DNA of 64,000 nucleotides. It comes from an uncultured Oscillospiraceae bacterium. Its GTDB lineage: Bacteria > Bacillota > Clostridia > Oscillospirales > Oscillospiraceae. The stretch covers positions 6,637 to 70,636 of the forward strand of contig CAKTSA010000006.1 in assembly GCA_934597585.1 (NCBI GenBank), in the 5' to 3' direction. Position numbers and translations under genes: made by a program. The notes beneath the pieces were generated by a model that worked only from the letters and a program-made list of their open reading frames with translations, was not told the DNA's origin and did no database searches. The number at the start of each line of letters is the position of its first letter. The stretch's first letter is position 1. This document shows, piece after piece, positions 8,331 through 15,978 of the stretch.

Positions 8331-8975
8331 TCAGTCCTCGCGCCATACATCCGCCAGCGCCGCCAGCTCCGTCTCCAGATTCTGAAAGAACTGGGAGATG
8401 TGCAGTCCGTCGGCCAGCGCGTGGTTGACGAACAGCGACACCGGCAGGGTGGTGCGGCCACTCGCCGTAATGTACTTGCCCCAGCTGATGCGGGGGTTGC
8501 TGTCGTCGGGCTCCACCATGGGGTGCTCCAGCTGGGAGTAGTGGAGCCACGGTAGGCTGGACACGAAGAAAAAGCTGCGCGCGTCGCCGTCCTCGGTGAG
8601 GGTGCCCCGCTCCAGCACCTCCCGCTGCCGCTGCTGGCCCAGAGCGATGAAATCGTCATAGCTCAGGTCGCCCTCCACCGTGCAGTAGACGTATACGCCG
8701 TCGGGCTTCATGGCGGTGTAGGAGGGCGGGCACCAGTCGAACTCCGCCACCGTGCCGTCCTCCAGGATCCGGCGGCGCAGCTGGGGCACGGCGTTGGCGG
8801 CCCGGGTCACCGCGTAGAGAAAGCTGAGAAAGAAGGGCCGCTGGCCCTTACAGGCCATAAAGTCCGTAATGTCCATCTCCGCCGTGATCCCGGCAAAGGG
8901 ATAGTCCATCTGCCGGAAATAGGCGAACTGCCCGCACCGGGGATCGGACGCCATGTCGATGATGTGATAACCCAT
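8331..8975 (-). CDS. Chloramphenicol acetyltransferase-like protein
   Basis: This 214-residue protein matches the CAT fold in length and layout: an N-terminal R-x-x-Y/F-F strand region, an FFLSFLYAVTRAAN helix, and the active-site motif N184-H185-A-L-A-D189-G190. The catalytic His and structural Asp-Gly are kept. The preceding His of the classical HHxxxDG is Asn, which is tolerated in divergent members. It would transfer acetyl from acetyl-CoA. Whether chloramphenicol is the acceptor cannot be said. GGAGG precedes the ATG, and the gene lies directly downstream of a T-box leader. Confidence 0.85.
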   Translation of the reverse strand: MGYHIIDMASDPRCGQFAYFRQMDYPFAGITAEMDITDFMACKGQRPFFLSFLYAVTRAANAVPQLRRRILEDGTVAEFDWCPPSYTAMKPDGVYVYCTVEGDLSYDDFIALGQQRQREVLERGTLTEDGDARSFFFVSSLPWLHYSQLEHPMVEPDDSNPRISWGKYITASGRTTLPVSLFVNHALADGLHISQFFQNLETELAALADVWRED

Positions 8976-8997
8976 CTCTCACCTCCAAAAAACAAAA

Positions 8998-9223
8998 ACG
9001 CCCCGCCCCACATAGGGGCGAAGCGACGCTTCACGGTACCACCCTAATTTGACGGCCCTGCCGTCATCTCAGTCGTCCGGTAACGGGGACGAAGCGTGCG
9101 GCTCATCGCCGCAGGCTCGGAAGTGGCTGTCCCGTCTGCCGATCCCGAAGGGCTTGCACCTGACCCCTTCTCGCTCTGGGTGGCATGGCCGGACTCGTTT
9201 CCTCATGGCCGTATCGCAATGTT
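8998..9223 (-). promoter_or_regulatory. T-box riboswitch (probably alanine-specific)
   Basis: On the minus strand the leader contains the T-box core AGGGTGGTACCGTG near 9025-9045, followed by a terminator hairpin with arms CGCCCC and GGGGCG and a T-run. Upstream is a Stem I with AGAGCGAG and AGGTGCAAGCC features. On the 3' side of the inferred specifier loop the triplet GCC (9125-9127) is followed by A, which would select tRNA-Ala. The UGGU bulge suits a tRNA with A73. The T-box call is firm; the specifier assignment is an inference. Confidence 0.88.
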
Positions 9224-9229
9224 GCCCTT

Positions 9230-9257
9230 ATTTTACCACATCTTTCGTCGTTGTCAA
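9230..9257 (-). promoter_or_regulatory. Promoter of the T-box-CAT-alaS transcript
   Basis: Minus-strand TTGACA (9252-9257) and TAAAAT (9230-9235) are spaced by 16 bp, immediately upstream of the T-box leader. Confidence 0.7.
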
Positions 9258-9291
9258 CGGTATTTTTTGCGTTTTTTCGTCGTTTTCACCA

Positions 9292-9319
9292 TTGCCCGCC
9301 GGGGAAAGTATGTTATACT
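9292..9319 (+). promoter_or_regulatory. Promoter of the YoaK-aminopeptidase operon
   Basis: TTGCCC (9292-9297) and TATACT (9314-9319) are separated by 16 bp, about 30 bp before the start codon. Confidence 0.6.
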
Positions 9320-9349
9320 GTTGAAGAGATTTGCGCAGGAGGAAACTTT

Positions 9350-10036
9350 ATGCCTCTCTATAAACGGAAGAATATCGACTGGTACCGCCACCTGGCCTTT
9401 GCCTGCGTGGGCGGTTTCTTTGGGGCCTACGCCATTCTGTGCCGGGGCGGCGTCATGGGCAGCGCCCAGACCATGAACCTGCTGGAGCTGGTCATCGACG
9501 CGCTGTATGGCCGGGGCTTCAACGTGCTGGAGCACTTCGGCGCCTTTCTGGTCTACGTCGTCGGCACCATGCTGACGGTGCTGCTGCCCTTTAAGTGGGG
9601 CGTGGACATGCGGCGCCTGTCGCCTGTCGTCACCGCCGCCGCGGCGGTGGGGGAGTGCTTCATCCCGGCGGAAACAGAGGTGGTCGTCGCCCTGTATCCC
9701 ATCTTCTTCGCCATGAGCGTCCAGTGGAGCAGCTTCCGGGGGGCCCAGGATTTCTACAGCTCCACCATTTTCTCCACCAACAACACCAAGCAGGCATCCC
9801 TAGCCTTTGCCGAGTACCTGTGCGGCAAGGACCGCAAGCAGCTGCGGCGGATGGGCTTCTTCCTGTCCACACTGCTGTGCTTCCACATCGGCGCGGCCAT
9901 CGGTGTGGGAGCCTCCCACCTCTGGGGCATCCCGGGGGCGCTGTGCGCCCTGCCGCTGCTGCTCTGGGGCTATATCCTGGTGCTCCAGGAGGAGAAGGCC
10001 GAGACCATCCAGGCCATCGTGACCGAGAACGCGTAA
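9350..10036 (+). CDS. YoaK/DUF1275 family membrane protein
   Basis: This 228-residue protein has about six membrane segments. Family-like features are the N-terminal HLAFACVGGFFGAYAIL, the MGSAQTMNLLEL motif and the central MSVQWSSFRG followed by STIFSTNNTKQ. The start follows GGAGGAAAC with a 6-base gap; longer in-frame extensions run through the promoter and are rejected. It is 13 bp from the aminopeptidase gene and transcribed with it. Function is unknown. Confidence 0.85.
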   Translation: MPLYKRKNIDWYRHLAFACVGGFFGAYAILCRGGVMGSAQTMNLLELVIDALYGRGFNVLEHFGAFLVYVVGTMLTVLLPFKWGVDMRRLSPVVTAAAAVGECFIPAETEVVVALYPIFFAMSVQWSSFRGAQDFYSSTIFSTNNTKQASLAFAEYLCGKDRKQLRRMGFFLSTLLCFHIGAAIGVGASHLWGIPGALCALPLLLWGYILVLQEEKAETIQAIVTENA

Positions 10037-10049
10037 GGAGGATATCACC

Positions 10050-11321
10050 ATGAATCAAGCGCTGTTTTCCTATATCGCCGCCAGCCCCACCGCCTTTCAG
10101 GCGGCGGCCCACACGGCAAAGCTGCTGGAGCTGGAGGACTATCGCCCTCTGCGGGAGACAGAGGAGTGGATCCTGGAGCCCGGCGGCCGCTACTATGTGG
10201 TCCGCAACGGCTCGTCCCTCATCGCCTTCCGCCTGCCCAAGGGCCGGCCCGCCGGCTTTCTCATGACCGCCGCCCACAGCGACAGTCCTTCCTTCAAGAT
10301 CAAGGAGAACGCTGAGCTCCCCGGTGACAACGGCACCCGCCTCAGCGTGGAGGGCTACGGCGGCATGCTGTGCGCCAGCTGGATGGATCGTCCCCTCAGC
10401 ATCGCGGGCCGCGCCATGGTGCGGACAGAGCAGGGCGTCGCCGCCCGCCTGGTGGACCTGAAGGAGTCGGTGGCCCTGATCCCCAACGTGGCCATCCACA
10501 TGAACCGGGACGCCAACAGCGGCACCAAGTATAACTTCGCCGTGGACATGCAGCCTCTCTACGGCGGCGAGGCGGGCGGCTTCCGCCGCCGCATCGCCCA
10601 GGCCGCCGGAGCAGGGGAGGAGGACCTGCTGACCCACGATCTGTTCCTCTATAACCCCCAGCCCGGCATCGAGTGGGGCGGCTATATCTCCGCGCCCCGG
10701 CTGGACGATCTGCAGTGCGCCTTCGCCTCCCTCCAGGGCTTCCTGACGGCGGAGGAGAGCCGCAGCGCCTGCGTCTACTGCCTCTTCGACAACGAGGAGG
10801 TGGGCAGCGAGACCAAGCAGGGCGCCGCCTCCACCTTTCTTCTGGAGACGCTGACGCGCATCTGTGACGCCCTGGGCCTGACCCTGCGCACCATGGCGGC
10901 GGGCAGCTTCCTGCTGTCCTGCGACAACGCCCACGCCGTCCATCCCAACCATCCGGAATACGCCGACAGGAACCACACCGTGCGGATGAACGGCGGCGTG
11001 GTGCTGAAATACAACGCCAGCCAGCGCTACACCACCGACGCCGTCTCGGCGGCCCTCTTCCAGACAGTGTGCGAAAGGGCCGATGTGCCCTTCCAGCGCT
11101 ACGCCAACCGCCCCGACATGCCCGGCGGCTCCACCCTGGGCAGCATCGCCAACACCCAGGTGTCCCTGAACATGGCGGATATCGGCCTTGCCCAGCTGGC
11201 CATGCACTCCTGCTTCGAGACGGCAGGCGCCCGGGACACGGCCCACATGGTCCGTGCCCTGCGCACCTTCTTCGGCATGACCCTGGAGACCTCCGGCGAC
11301 GGCGCGTATCAATTGAAATAA
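10050..11321 (+). CDS. M18 family aminopeptidase (aspartyl aminopeptidase type)
   Basis: This 423-residue cytosolic metallopeptidase removes N-terminal, often acidic, residues. Its di-zinc ligands are visible: H76-S-D78 in TAAHSDSP, the D247-N-E249-E250-V-G-S block and a late MAMHSCFETAGARD-like segment carrying the last His. Length matches bacterial M18 enzymes. TAAGGAGG gives a strong ribosome site 9 bases upstream. It is the second gene of the operon. Confidence 0.93.
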   Translation: MNQALFSYIAASPTAFQAAAHTAKLLELEDYRPLRETEEWILEPGGRYYVVRNGSSLIAFRLPKGRPAGFLMTAAHSDSPSFKIKENAELPGDNGTRLSVEGYGGMLCASWMDRPLSIAGRAMVRTEQGVAARLVDLKESVALIPNVAIHMNRDANSGTKYNFAVDMQPLYGGEAGGFRRRIAQAAGAGEEDLLTHDLFLYNPQPGIEWGGYISAPRLDDLQCAFASLQGFLTAEESRSACVYCLFDNEEVGSETKQGAASTFLLETLTRICDALGLTLRTMAAGSFLLSCDNAHAVHPNHPEYADRNHTVRMNGGVVLKYNASQRYTTDAVSAALFQTVCERADVPFQRYANRPDMPGGSTLGSIANTQVSLNMADIGLAQLAMHSCFETAGARDTAHMVRALRTFFGMTLETSGDGAYQLK

Positions 11322-11325
11322 CAGC

Positions 11326-11357
11326 GGAAAAGGAGACGGCGCTGCCGTCTCTTTTCC
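11326..11357 (+). terminator. Intrinsic terminator after the M18 gene
   Basis: GGAAAAGGAGACGGC pairs across a short loop with GCCGTCTCTTTTCC, and is followed by ATTTTTAC. Confidence 0.8.
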
Positions 11358-11387
11358 ATTTTTACATGGCCGCCTGGTGATGTTTTC

Positions 11388-11416
11388 TTTACAAATGGGT
11401 AGAATGGTGGTATACT
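11388..11416 (+). promoter_or_regulatory. Promoter of the tmk-mltG-U32 operon
   Basis: TTTACA (11388-11393) and TATACT (11411-11416) are separated by 17 bp. Confidence 0.65.
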
Positions 11417-11451
11417 TCTCCTGTATGACCACCGCGAAGGAGAGAAAATGA

Positions 11452-12114
11452 ATGGGAAAGCTGATCGTTTTTGAGGGGACCGACGGTTCCGGCAAGGCCA
11501 CACAGACCGCGCTCCTGTGCCAGACGCTGACGGAGCGGGGCATCCCCTTCCGCCGCCTTTCCTTCCCCCGGTACAGCGAGGAATCCTCGGCCCTGATCCG
11601 CCTCTACCTGGGCGGCGCATTCGGCAGCCGTCCCGGCGACGTCAACGCCTTTGCCGCCTCTACCTTCTACGCGGTGGACCGCTACGCCTCCTACAAGCAG
11701 GACTGGGGCGCGTATTATGAACAGGGCGGCCTCCTGATCGCCGACCGCTATACCACCTCCAACGCCGTACACCAGACCTCCAAGCTGCCCGAAGCGGAGC
11801 GCAGACCCTTCCTGGACTGGCTGTTCCACTTCGAGTATGACCTGCTGGAGCTGCCCCGTCCCACCCGGGTGCTGTACCTGGACCTGCCCACCGAGCTGAG
11901 CGAGCAGATGATGCGCCAGCGGGAGCAGGCCACCCACACCACCGCCGATGTCCACGAGCAGGACGAGGAATACCTGCGCCGCTGCCGCGAGAATGCCGCC
12001 TTCGTGACGGAATACTGCGGCTGGACGAAGATCGACTGTGCCCGCGGCGGCGCCATCCGCAGCCGTGACGATATCCATGCCGAGGTGCTGGACAAGCTCC
12101 GCGACCTGCTGTGA
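11452..12114 (+). CDS. tmk: Thymidylate kinase
   Basis: This 220-residue P-loop kinase phosphorylates dTMP to dTDP for DNA synthesis. The Walker A loop is E8-G-T-D-G-S-G-K-A-T-Q, and the DRYTTSNAVHQ segment near residue 97 is the DR(Y/F) motif contacting the nucleotide. The lid region R-Q-R-E-Q-A-T-H-T-T follows. Its closest look is to the longer clostridial Tmk form that binds near EQDEEYL. AAGGAGAG precedes the ATG. First gene of a three-gene operon. Confidence 0.93.
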   Translation: MGKLIVFEGTDGSGKATQTALLCQTLTERGIPFRRLSFPRYSEESSALIRLYLGGAFGSRPGDVNAFAASTFYAVDRYASYKQDWGAYYEQGGLLIADRYTTSNAVHQTSKLPEAERRPFLDWLFHFEYDLLELPRPTRVLYLDLPTELSEQMMRQREQATHTTADVHEQDEEYLRRCRENAAFVTEYCGWTKIDCARGGAIRSRDDIHAEVLDKLRDLL

Positions 12115-12149
12115 GCCGCCGCCCTGACACGAGAAAGGAATATACGACT

Positions 12150-13316
12150 ATGCCCAAGGATCAGAACAACAATTTCGAGACCGCCTATTATAACGCGGAG
12201 GAGGTCCGCCGCCAGAGCGCCGGCACCCCCAAGAAAAAGAAGAAAAAGAGCAAGCGTGCCAACCAGCGCATGGCCCTGTACCTGGCCTGCGTGGTGCTGG
12301 GCTCCTGCCTGCTGGCCGGCATCGGCTGGCTGCTGTTCAGCGACCTGTGCTCCCTGAACAGGGACTATGTGCAGGTCAAGATCACCGTAGAGGAAGGCGA
12401 CAGCGTGGGCGACGTGGCCAAAAAGCTGAAGGACGCCGGCCTCATCAACTACCGGGGCTTCTTCAAGTTCTGCGGCATCTTCTTCCACGCCAGCAGGAAC
12501 ATCGACCCCGGCGAGTACGAGCTGAACAGCGACATGGACTACCGCAGCCTCATCCTGAACATGCACGACTACGAGGCCGATAAGGTCAACAAGGACGGCT
12601 GGATCGAGGTGGTCATTCCCGAGGGAAAGACCGTCAACGAGATCATCGACATCATGACCGAGGCCGGCATCTCCACCCGCGAGGAGCTGGAGGACGCCTG
12701 CGCCAATTTCGAGTTCCAGAGCTACAGCTTCCTCAAGGAGGACATGCTGGGCAAGGTGAACCGCATGGAGGGCTTCCTGTTCCCCACCACCCAGGCCTTT
12801 GACCCGGAAAAGACCGCCGTGTATGACATCGACACCATGCTGACCAACTTCGTCACCCAGTTCGACGACGACATGATGGCCGACATCAACGCCAGCGGCT
12901 ACTCCCTCCACGACATCGTCACCATCGCCTCCATCATCGAAAAGGAGGGCATCGGCGACGAGACCGAGCGCAAGAACATCGCCTCCGTCCTCTACAACCG
13001 CCTCAACACCACCGACCGGGAGACCTACGGCTACCTGCAGCTGGATACCACCATCTACTACGCCCTGTCCCTGGAGGGCAAGGACAAGACCGCCTTTGAC
13101 AAGGACATGGACAGCCCCTATAACACCTACAAGTATCCCGGTCTGCCCGCCGGCCCCATCTGCTGCCCGGGCATGGAGTCTATCAAGGCGGCCATCTATC
13201 CCAACGACACCGAGTATTTCTACTTCGCCGCCGGCAAGGACGGCGTCAACCACTTCTTCAAGACCTACAACGAGCATCTCGCCTTTATCAACAGCGACAT
13301 GTACCAGCCTGACTGA
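12150..13316 (+). CDS. mltG: Endolytic murein transglycosylase MltG
   Basis: This 388-residue single-pass membrane enzyme cleaves nascent peptidoglycan glycan strands. It has a lysine-rich cytoplasmic stretch (residues 28-36), a membrane helix at about 41-63, an extracytoplasmic LysM-like part, and the YceG catalytic motif A-S-I-I-E264-K-E266 followed by N-I-A-S-V-L-Y-N-R-L. The C-terminal YPGLPAGPICCPG and YFYFAAGKDGVNHF stretches are diagnostic. The start at 12150 has an AGAAAGGA ribosome site. Its stop shares a base with the next start. Confidence 0.94.
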   Translation: MPKDQNNNFETAYYNAEEVRRQSAGTPKKKKKKSKRANQRMALYLACVVLGSCLLAGIGWLLFSDLCSLNRDYVQVKITVEEGDSVGDVAKKLKDAGLINYRGFFKFCGIFFHASRNIDPGEYELNSDMDYRSLILNMHDYEADKVNKDGWIEVVIPEGKTVNEIIDIMTEAGISTREELEDACANFEFQSYSFLKEDMLGKVNRMEGFLFPTTQAFDPEKTAVYDIDTMLTNFVTQFDDDMMADINASGYSLHDIVTIASIIEKEGIGDETERKNIASVLYNRLNTTDRETYGYLQLDTTIYYALSLEGKDKTAFDKDMDSPYNTYKYPGLPAGPICCPGMESIKAAIYPNDTEYFYFAAGKDGVNHFFKTYNEHLAFINSDMYQPD

Positions 13317-14542
13317 TGGAACGGAAAAAGCCTGAATTGCTGTCCCCTGCCGGGGACTGGGAAAAACTGCAAATGGCCGTGGCCTACGGCGCCGACGCGG
13401 TGTACCTGGCGGGTACCGCCTTTGGCATGCGCTCCTTCGCCGGCAATTTCACCGACGAGGAGCTGCCCCGGGCCGTACAATACGCCCACGACCACGGCGT
13501 GAAGGTCCACGTCACCGTCAACACCATGCCCCGCAGCGGCGAGGTGGAGCAGCTGCCCGCCCACCTGGAGCGGCTGGATGATGCCGGTGTGGACGCCCTG
13601 ATCGTGGCGGACCTGGGTGCCTTTACCCTGGCGGGGAAGTATGCCCCCCACTGCCAGCGGCACATCTCCACCCAGCAGTCCATCGCCAACTACGCCTCTG
13701 CCTCCGCCTGGTACGACCTGGGCGCCACCCGTGTGGTGCTGGCCCGCGAGCTGAGCCTGGACGAGATCCGCACCATCCGGGCCAGGACCCCCAAGGAGCT
13801 GGAGATCGAGACCTTCTGCCACGGTGCCATGTGCGTCAGCTACTCCGGCCGCTGCCTTCTCAGCAACTATATGACCGGCCGGGACGCCAATCGCGGCCAG
13901 TGCGCCCAGCCCTGCCGCTACCAGTACGCCCTGATGGAGGAAAAGCGCCCCGGCGAGTATTTCCCCGTCTTCGAGGATGAGAAGGGCACCTATATCATGA
14001 ACTCCCGGGACATGTGCATGATCGACCATCTGGACGATCTCATGGACGCCGGCGTGGACTGCCTGAAGATCGAGGGCCGGGCCAAATCCGGCTACTACGC
14101 CGCCATTGTCACCGGGGCCTATCGCCACGTGCTGGACGACATCGCGGCGGGCCGCCCCATCGATCCCGTCTGGCGGGACGAGGTGGAGCATGTCAGCCAC
14201 CGCCACTACTCCACCGGCTTCTTCTACGGCCAGCCCGGGCAGTACTACGACAACGCCCGGTACATACGGGACTGGCAGATCTGCGCCGTGGTGACCACCT
14301 GTGACGCAAACGGCCTGGCCACACTGAGCCTGCGGAACAAGTTCGCCGCCGGCGATGAGCTGGAGGTGGTGGGCCCCGATACCCGCCCCTTTACCATCAC
14401 CGCCCCGGTGATGACCGACTGTGACGGGCTTCCCCTCCACGAGCCGAAAACGCCCCAAATGGTCTTCACCATGCAGCTGCCCCAGCCCGTCCCACCCCTC
14501 AGCTTCCTCCGCCACGCCGTGGAGCTGAGCGCAAAAGCATAG
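13316..14542 (+). CDS. Peptidase U32 family protein (tRNA-hydroxylation TrhP/YrrO type)
   Basis: This 408-residue protein has the U32 core opening K-P-E-L-L-S-P-A-G-D-W-E-K-L and the Cys-rich Fe-S region with C168, C173, C180, C196 and C200 around the CVSYSGRC and RGQCAQPCR motifs. Members related to TrhP act in prephenate-dependent 5-hydroxyuridine formation in tRNA, rather than as proteases. The ATG overlaps the mltG stop by one base (TGATG). An mltG-near-U32 arrangement also occurs in the yrr region of Bacillus. Confidence 0.9.
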   Translation: MERKKPELLSPAGDWEKLQMAVAYGADAVYLAGTAFGMRSFAGNFTDEELPRAVQYAHDHGVKVHVTVNTMPRSGEVEQLPAHLERLDDAGVDALIVADLGAFTLAGKYAPHCQRHISTQQSIANYASASAWYDLGATRVVLARELSLDEIRTIRARTPKELEIETFCHGAMCVSYSGRCLLSNYMTGRDANRGQCAQPCRYQYALMEEKRPGEYFPVFEDEKGTYIMNSRDMCMIDHLDDLMDAGVDCLKIEGRAKSGYYAAIVTGAYRHVLDDIAAGRPIDPVWRDEVEHVSHRHYSTGFFYGQPGQYYDNARYIRDWQICAVVTTCDANGLATLSLRNKFAAGDELEVVGPDTRPFTITAPVMTDCDGLPLHEPKTPQMVFTMQLPQPVPPLSFLRHAVELSAKA

Positions 14543-14572
14543 AAAAAAGACGCCGATACGGCGTCTTTTTTT
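14543..14572 (+). terminator. Intrinsic terminator of the tmk-mltG-U32 operon
   Basis: GACGCCG pairs with CGGCGTC, flanked by A6 and T7 runs, so it can act in both directions. Confidence 0.85.
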
Positions 14573-14635
14573 ATGCAGTGAAGAGTGAAGAGATAAGAGT
14601 GAAGAGTTGTGGTATGCCGCCGTTGGCGGCATGAT
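14573..14635. repeat. Dispersed intergenic repeat, copy 1
   Basis: The stretch TATGCAGTGAAGAGTGAAGA, further GAAGAGT iterations, GGTATGCCGCC hairpin, GGCGGCATGAT lies directly after a terminator. A second copy at 46711-46772 has the same order and nearly the same sequence. Confidence 0.75.
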
Positions 14636-14636
14636 T

Positions 14637-15953
14637 TTAATTTTTCAGCTTCCGGGCCAGAGAGAGCAGGGAGGTGCGCTCGTTTTCCACCGCGCCGTCC
14701 ATGACCGCGTCCAGCAGGGCTTGCAGCGTCTTGCCGATGGCCGGGCCTTGCAGGCCCAGGGCCATCATGTCCCGGCCGTTTACCGCCAGCTGCTTCAGGC
14801 TGAAGCAGGCGTCCTGCGCCAGCAGCTCCTCCATAATGGCCTCGCCCCGGTCGATCTCCTGCTGGCGGCCGCGATAGTCCGGGTGCTGGGCCAGGTTGTC
14901 CGCCCGCTTCACGGCGCACAGCTGCCGCAGTCCCTCCACGCCCAGCTGGTTCATGGCCCGGCGGATGGCCCTCTCCGTCAGGGGGATGGGCCGGTCGTGA
15001 TACCGCACCAGCATACAAATACGCTGGGCAGTGGCTTTATCGAACCGCAGGCGGCGGCAGATGGCCTCCGCCATCTCCGCACTGGGCCGGTGGTGGCCGT
15101 GAAAGTGCCCCACGCCCGCCTCGTCCAGGGTGAAGCACTGGGGCTTGCCCAGGTCGTGCAGCAGCATGGCCCACCGCAGCACCGGCTCAGGCGGCGCGGC
15201 GGCCACCGCGTGGGCCGTGTGGCCCCACACGTCATAGCAGTGGTGGCGGTTGTGCTGGTCAAAGCCCACGCAGGGCAGTATCTCCGGCAGCACCGCCCCC
15301 AGCACCTGGGCGTCCTCCAGCAGGACCCGCAGCACGTCGCCGCCGCACAGCAGCTTCGTCAGCTCCTCCCGTACCCGCTCCGCCGCCACATACCGCAGGT
15401 CGCCGCACTTGGCCCGCAGGGCGCGGTGGGTGTCCGCCTCGATGGCAAAGCCCAGCGTGGCGGAAAACCGCAGCGTCCGCAGGATCCGCAGCGCATCCTC
15501 CCGGAAGCGCCGCTCCGGCTCGCCTACGCACCGCAGCACGCGCCGCCGGAGATCCTCCTGCCCGCCGCAGGGGTCATAGAGCTGTCCCTGCGCGTCCATG
15601 GCCATGGCGTTCACCGTCAGGTCCCGCCGGGCCAGATCCTCCTCCAGGCTGCGGGTAAAGGTCACGCCGGCGGGATGCCGGTGGTCGGGATACGCCCCGT
15701 CGGCGCGAAAGGTGGTGACCTCGCAGGAGAGTCCACCGCTGCGCACCGTCACGGTGCCGTGCTGCAGCCCCGTGGGGATGGCAAAGTGGTCGAACAGGGC
15801 CATGGTCTCCTCCGGCAGGGCGGAGGTGGCGGCGTCCCAGTCGTGGGGCGGCAGCCCCAGACACATGTCCCGCACGCAGCCGCCCACCACATACGCCTGG
15901 TGCCCGGCATCCTCCAGCCGCCGCAGAACGGCCCGTATCTCCTGTGGGATCAT
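14637..15953 (-). CDS. cca: CCA tRNA nucleotidyltransferase (class II, with HD domain)
   Basis: This 438-residue enzyme adds or repairs the 3' CCA end of tRNAs. The nucleotidyltransferase motif V-V-G24-G25-C-V-R-D is followed by the metal-binding D38-W-D40; the RRDLTVNAMA and GEPERRFREDALRILRTLRF segments follow; and a C-terminal HD domain (LLHDLGKP) lies near residue 260. The start at 15953 has AAGGGG upstream. An alternative ATG at 15989 overlaps the upstream lipoprotein gene and lacks a ribosome site. It is co-oriented with that gene, 25 bp apart. Confidence 0.94.
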   Translation of the reverse strand: MIPQEIRAVLRRLEDAGHQAYVVGGCVRDMCLGLPPHDWDAATSALPEETMALFDHFAIPTGLQHGTVTVRSGGLSCEVTTFRADGAYPDHRHPAGVTFTRSLEEDLARRDLTVNAMAMDAQGQLYDPCGGQEDLRRRVLRCVGEPERRFREDALRILRTLRFSATLGFAIEADTHRALRAKCGDLRYVAAERVREELTKLLCGGDVLRVLLEDAQVLGAVLPEILPCVGFDQHNRHHCYDVWGHTAHAVAAAPPEPVLRWAMLLHDLGKPQCFTLDEAGVGHFHGHHRPSAEMAEAICRRLRFDKATAQRICMLVRYHDRPIPLTERAIRRAMNQLGVEGLRQLCAVKRADNLAQHPDYRGRQQEIDRGEAIMEELLAQDACFSLKQLAVNGRDMMALGLQGPAIGKTLQALLDAVMDGAVENERTSLLSLARKLKN

Positions 15954-15978
15954 CCCTTCACGCCCCTTGCTGATTTTT

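Noticed and set aside
8331..8975. Calling the CAT-like gene an active chloramphenicol resistance determinant
   Set aside because: The catalytic His is present, but the family includes enzymes with other acceptors, and the context (T-box, alaS) does not suggest a resistance cassette.
9660..11543. 627-codon open frame on the minus strand across YoaK, M18 and tmk
   Set aside because: It runs through three real genes, a terminator and a promoter on the other strand.
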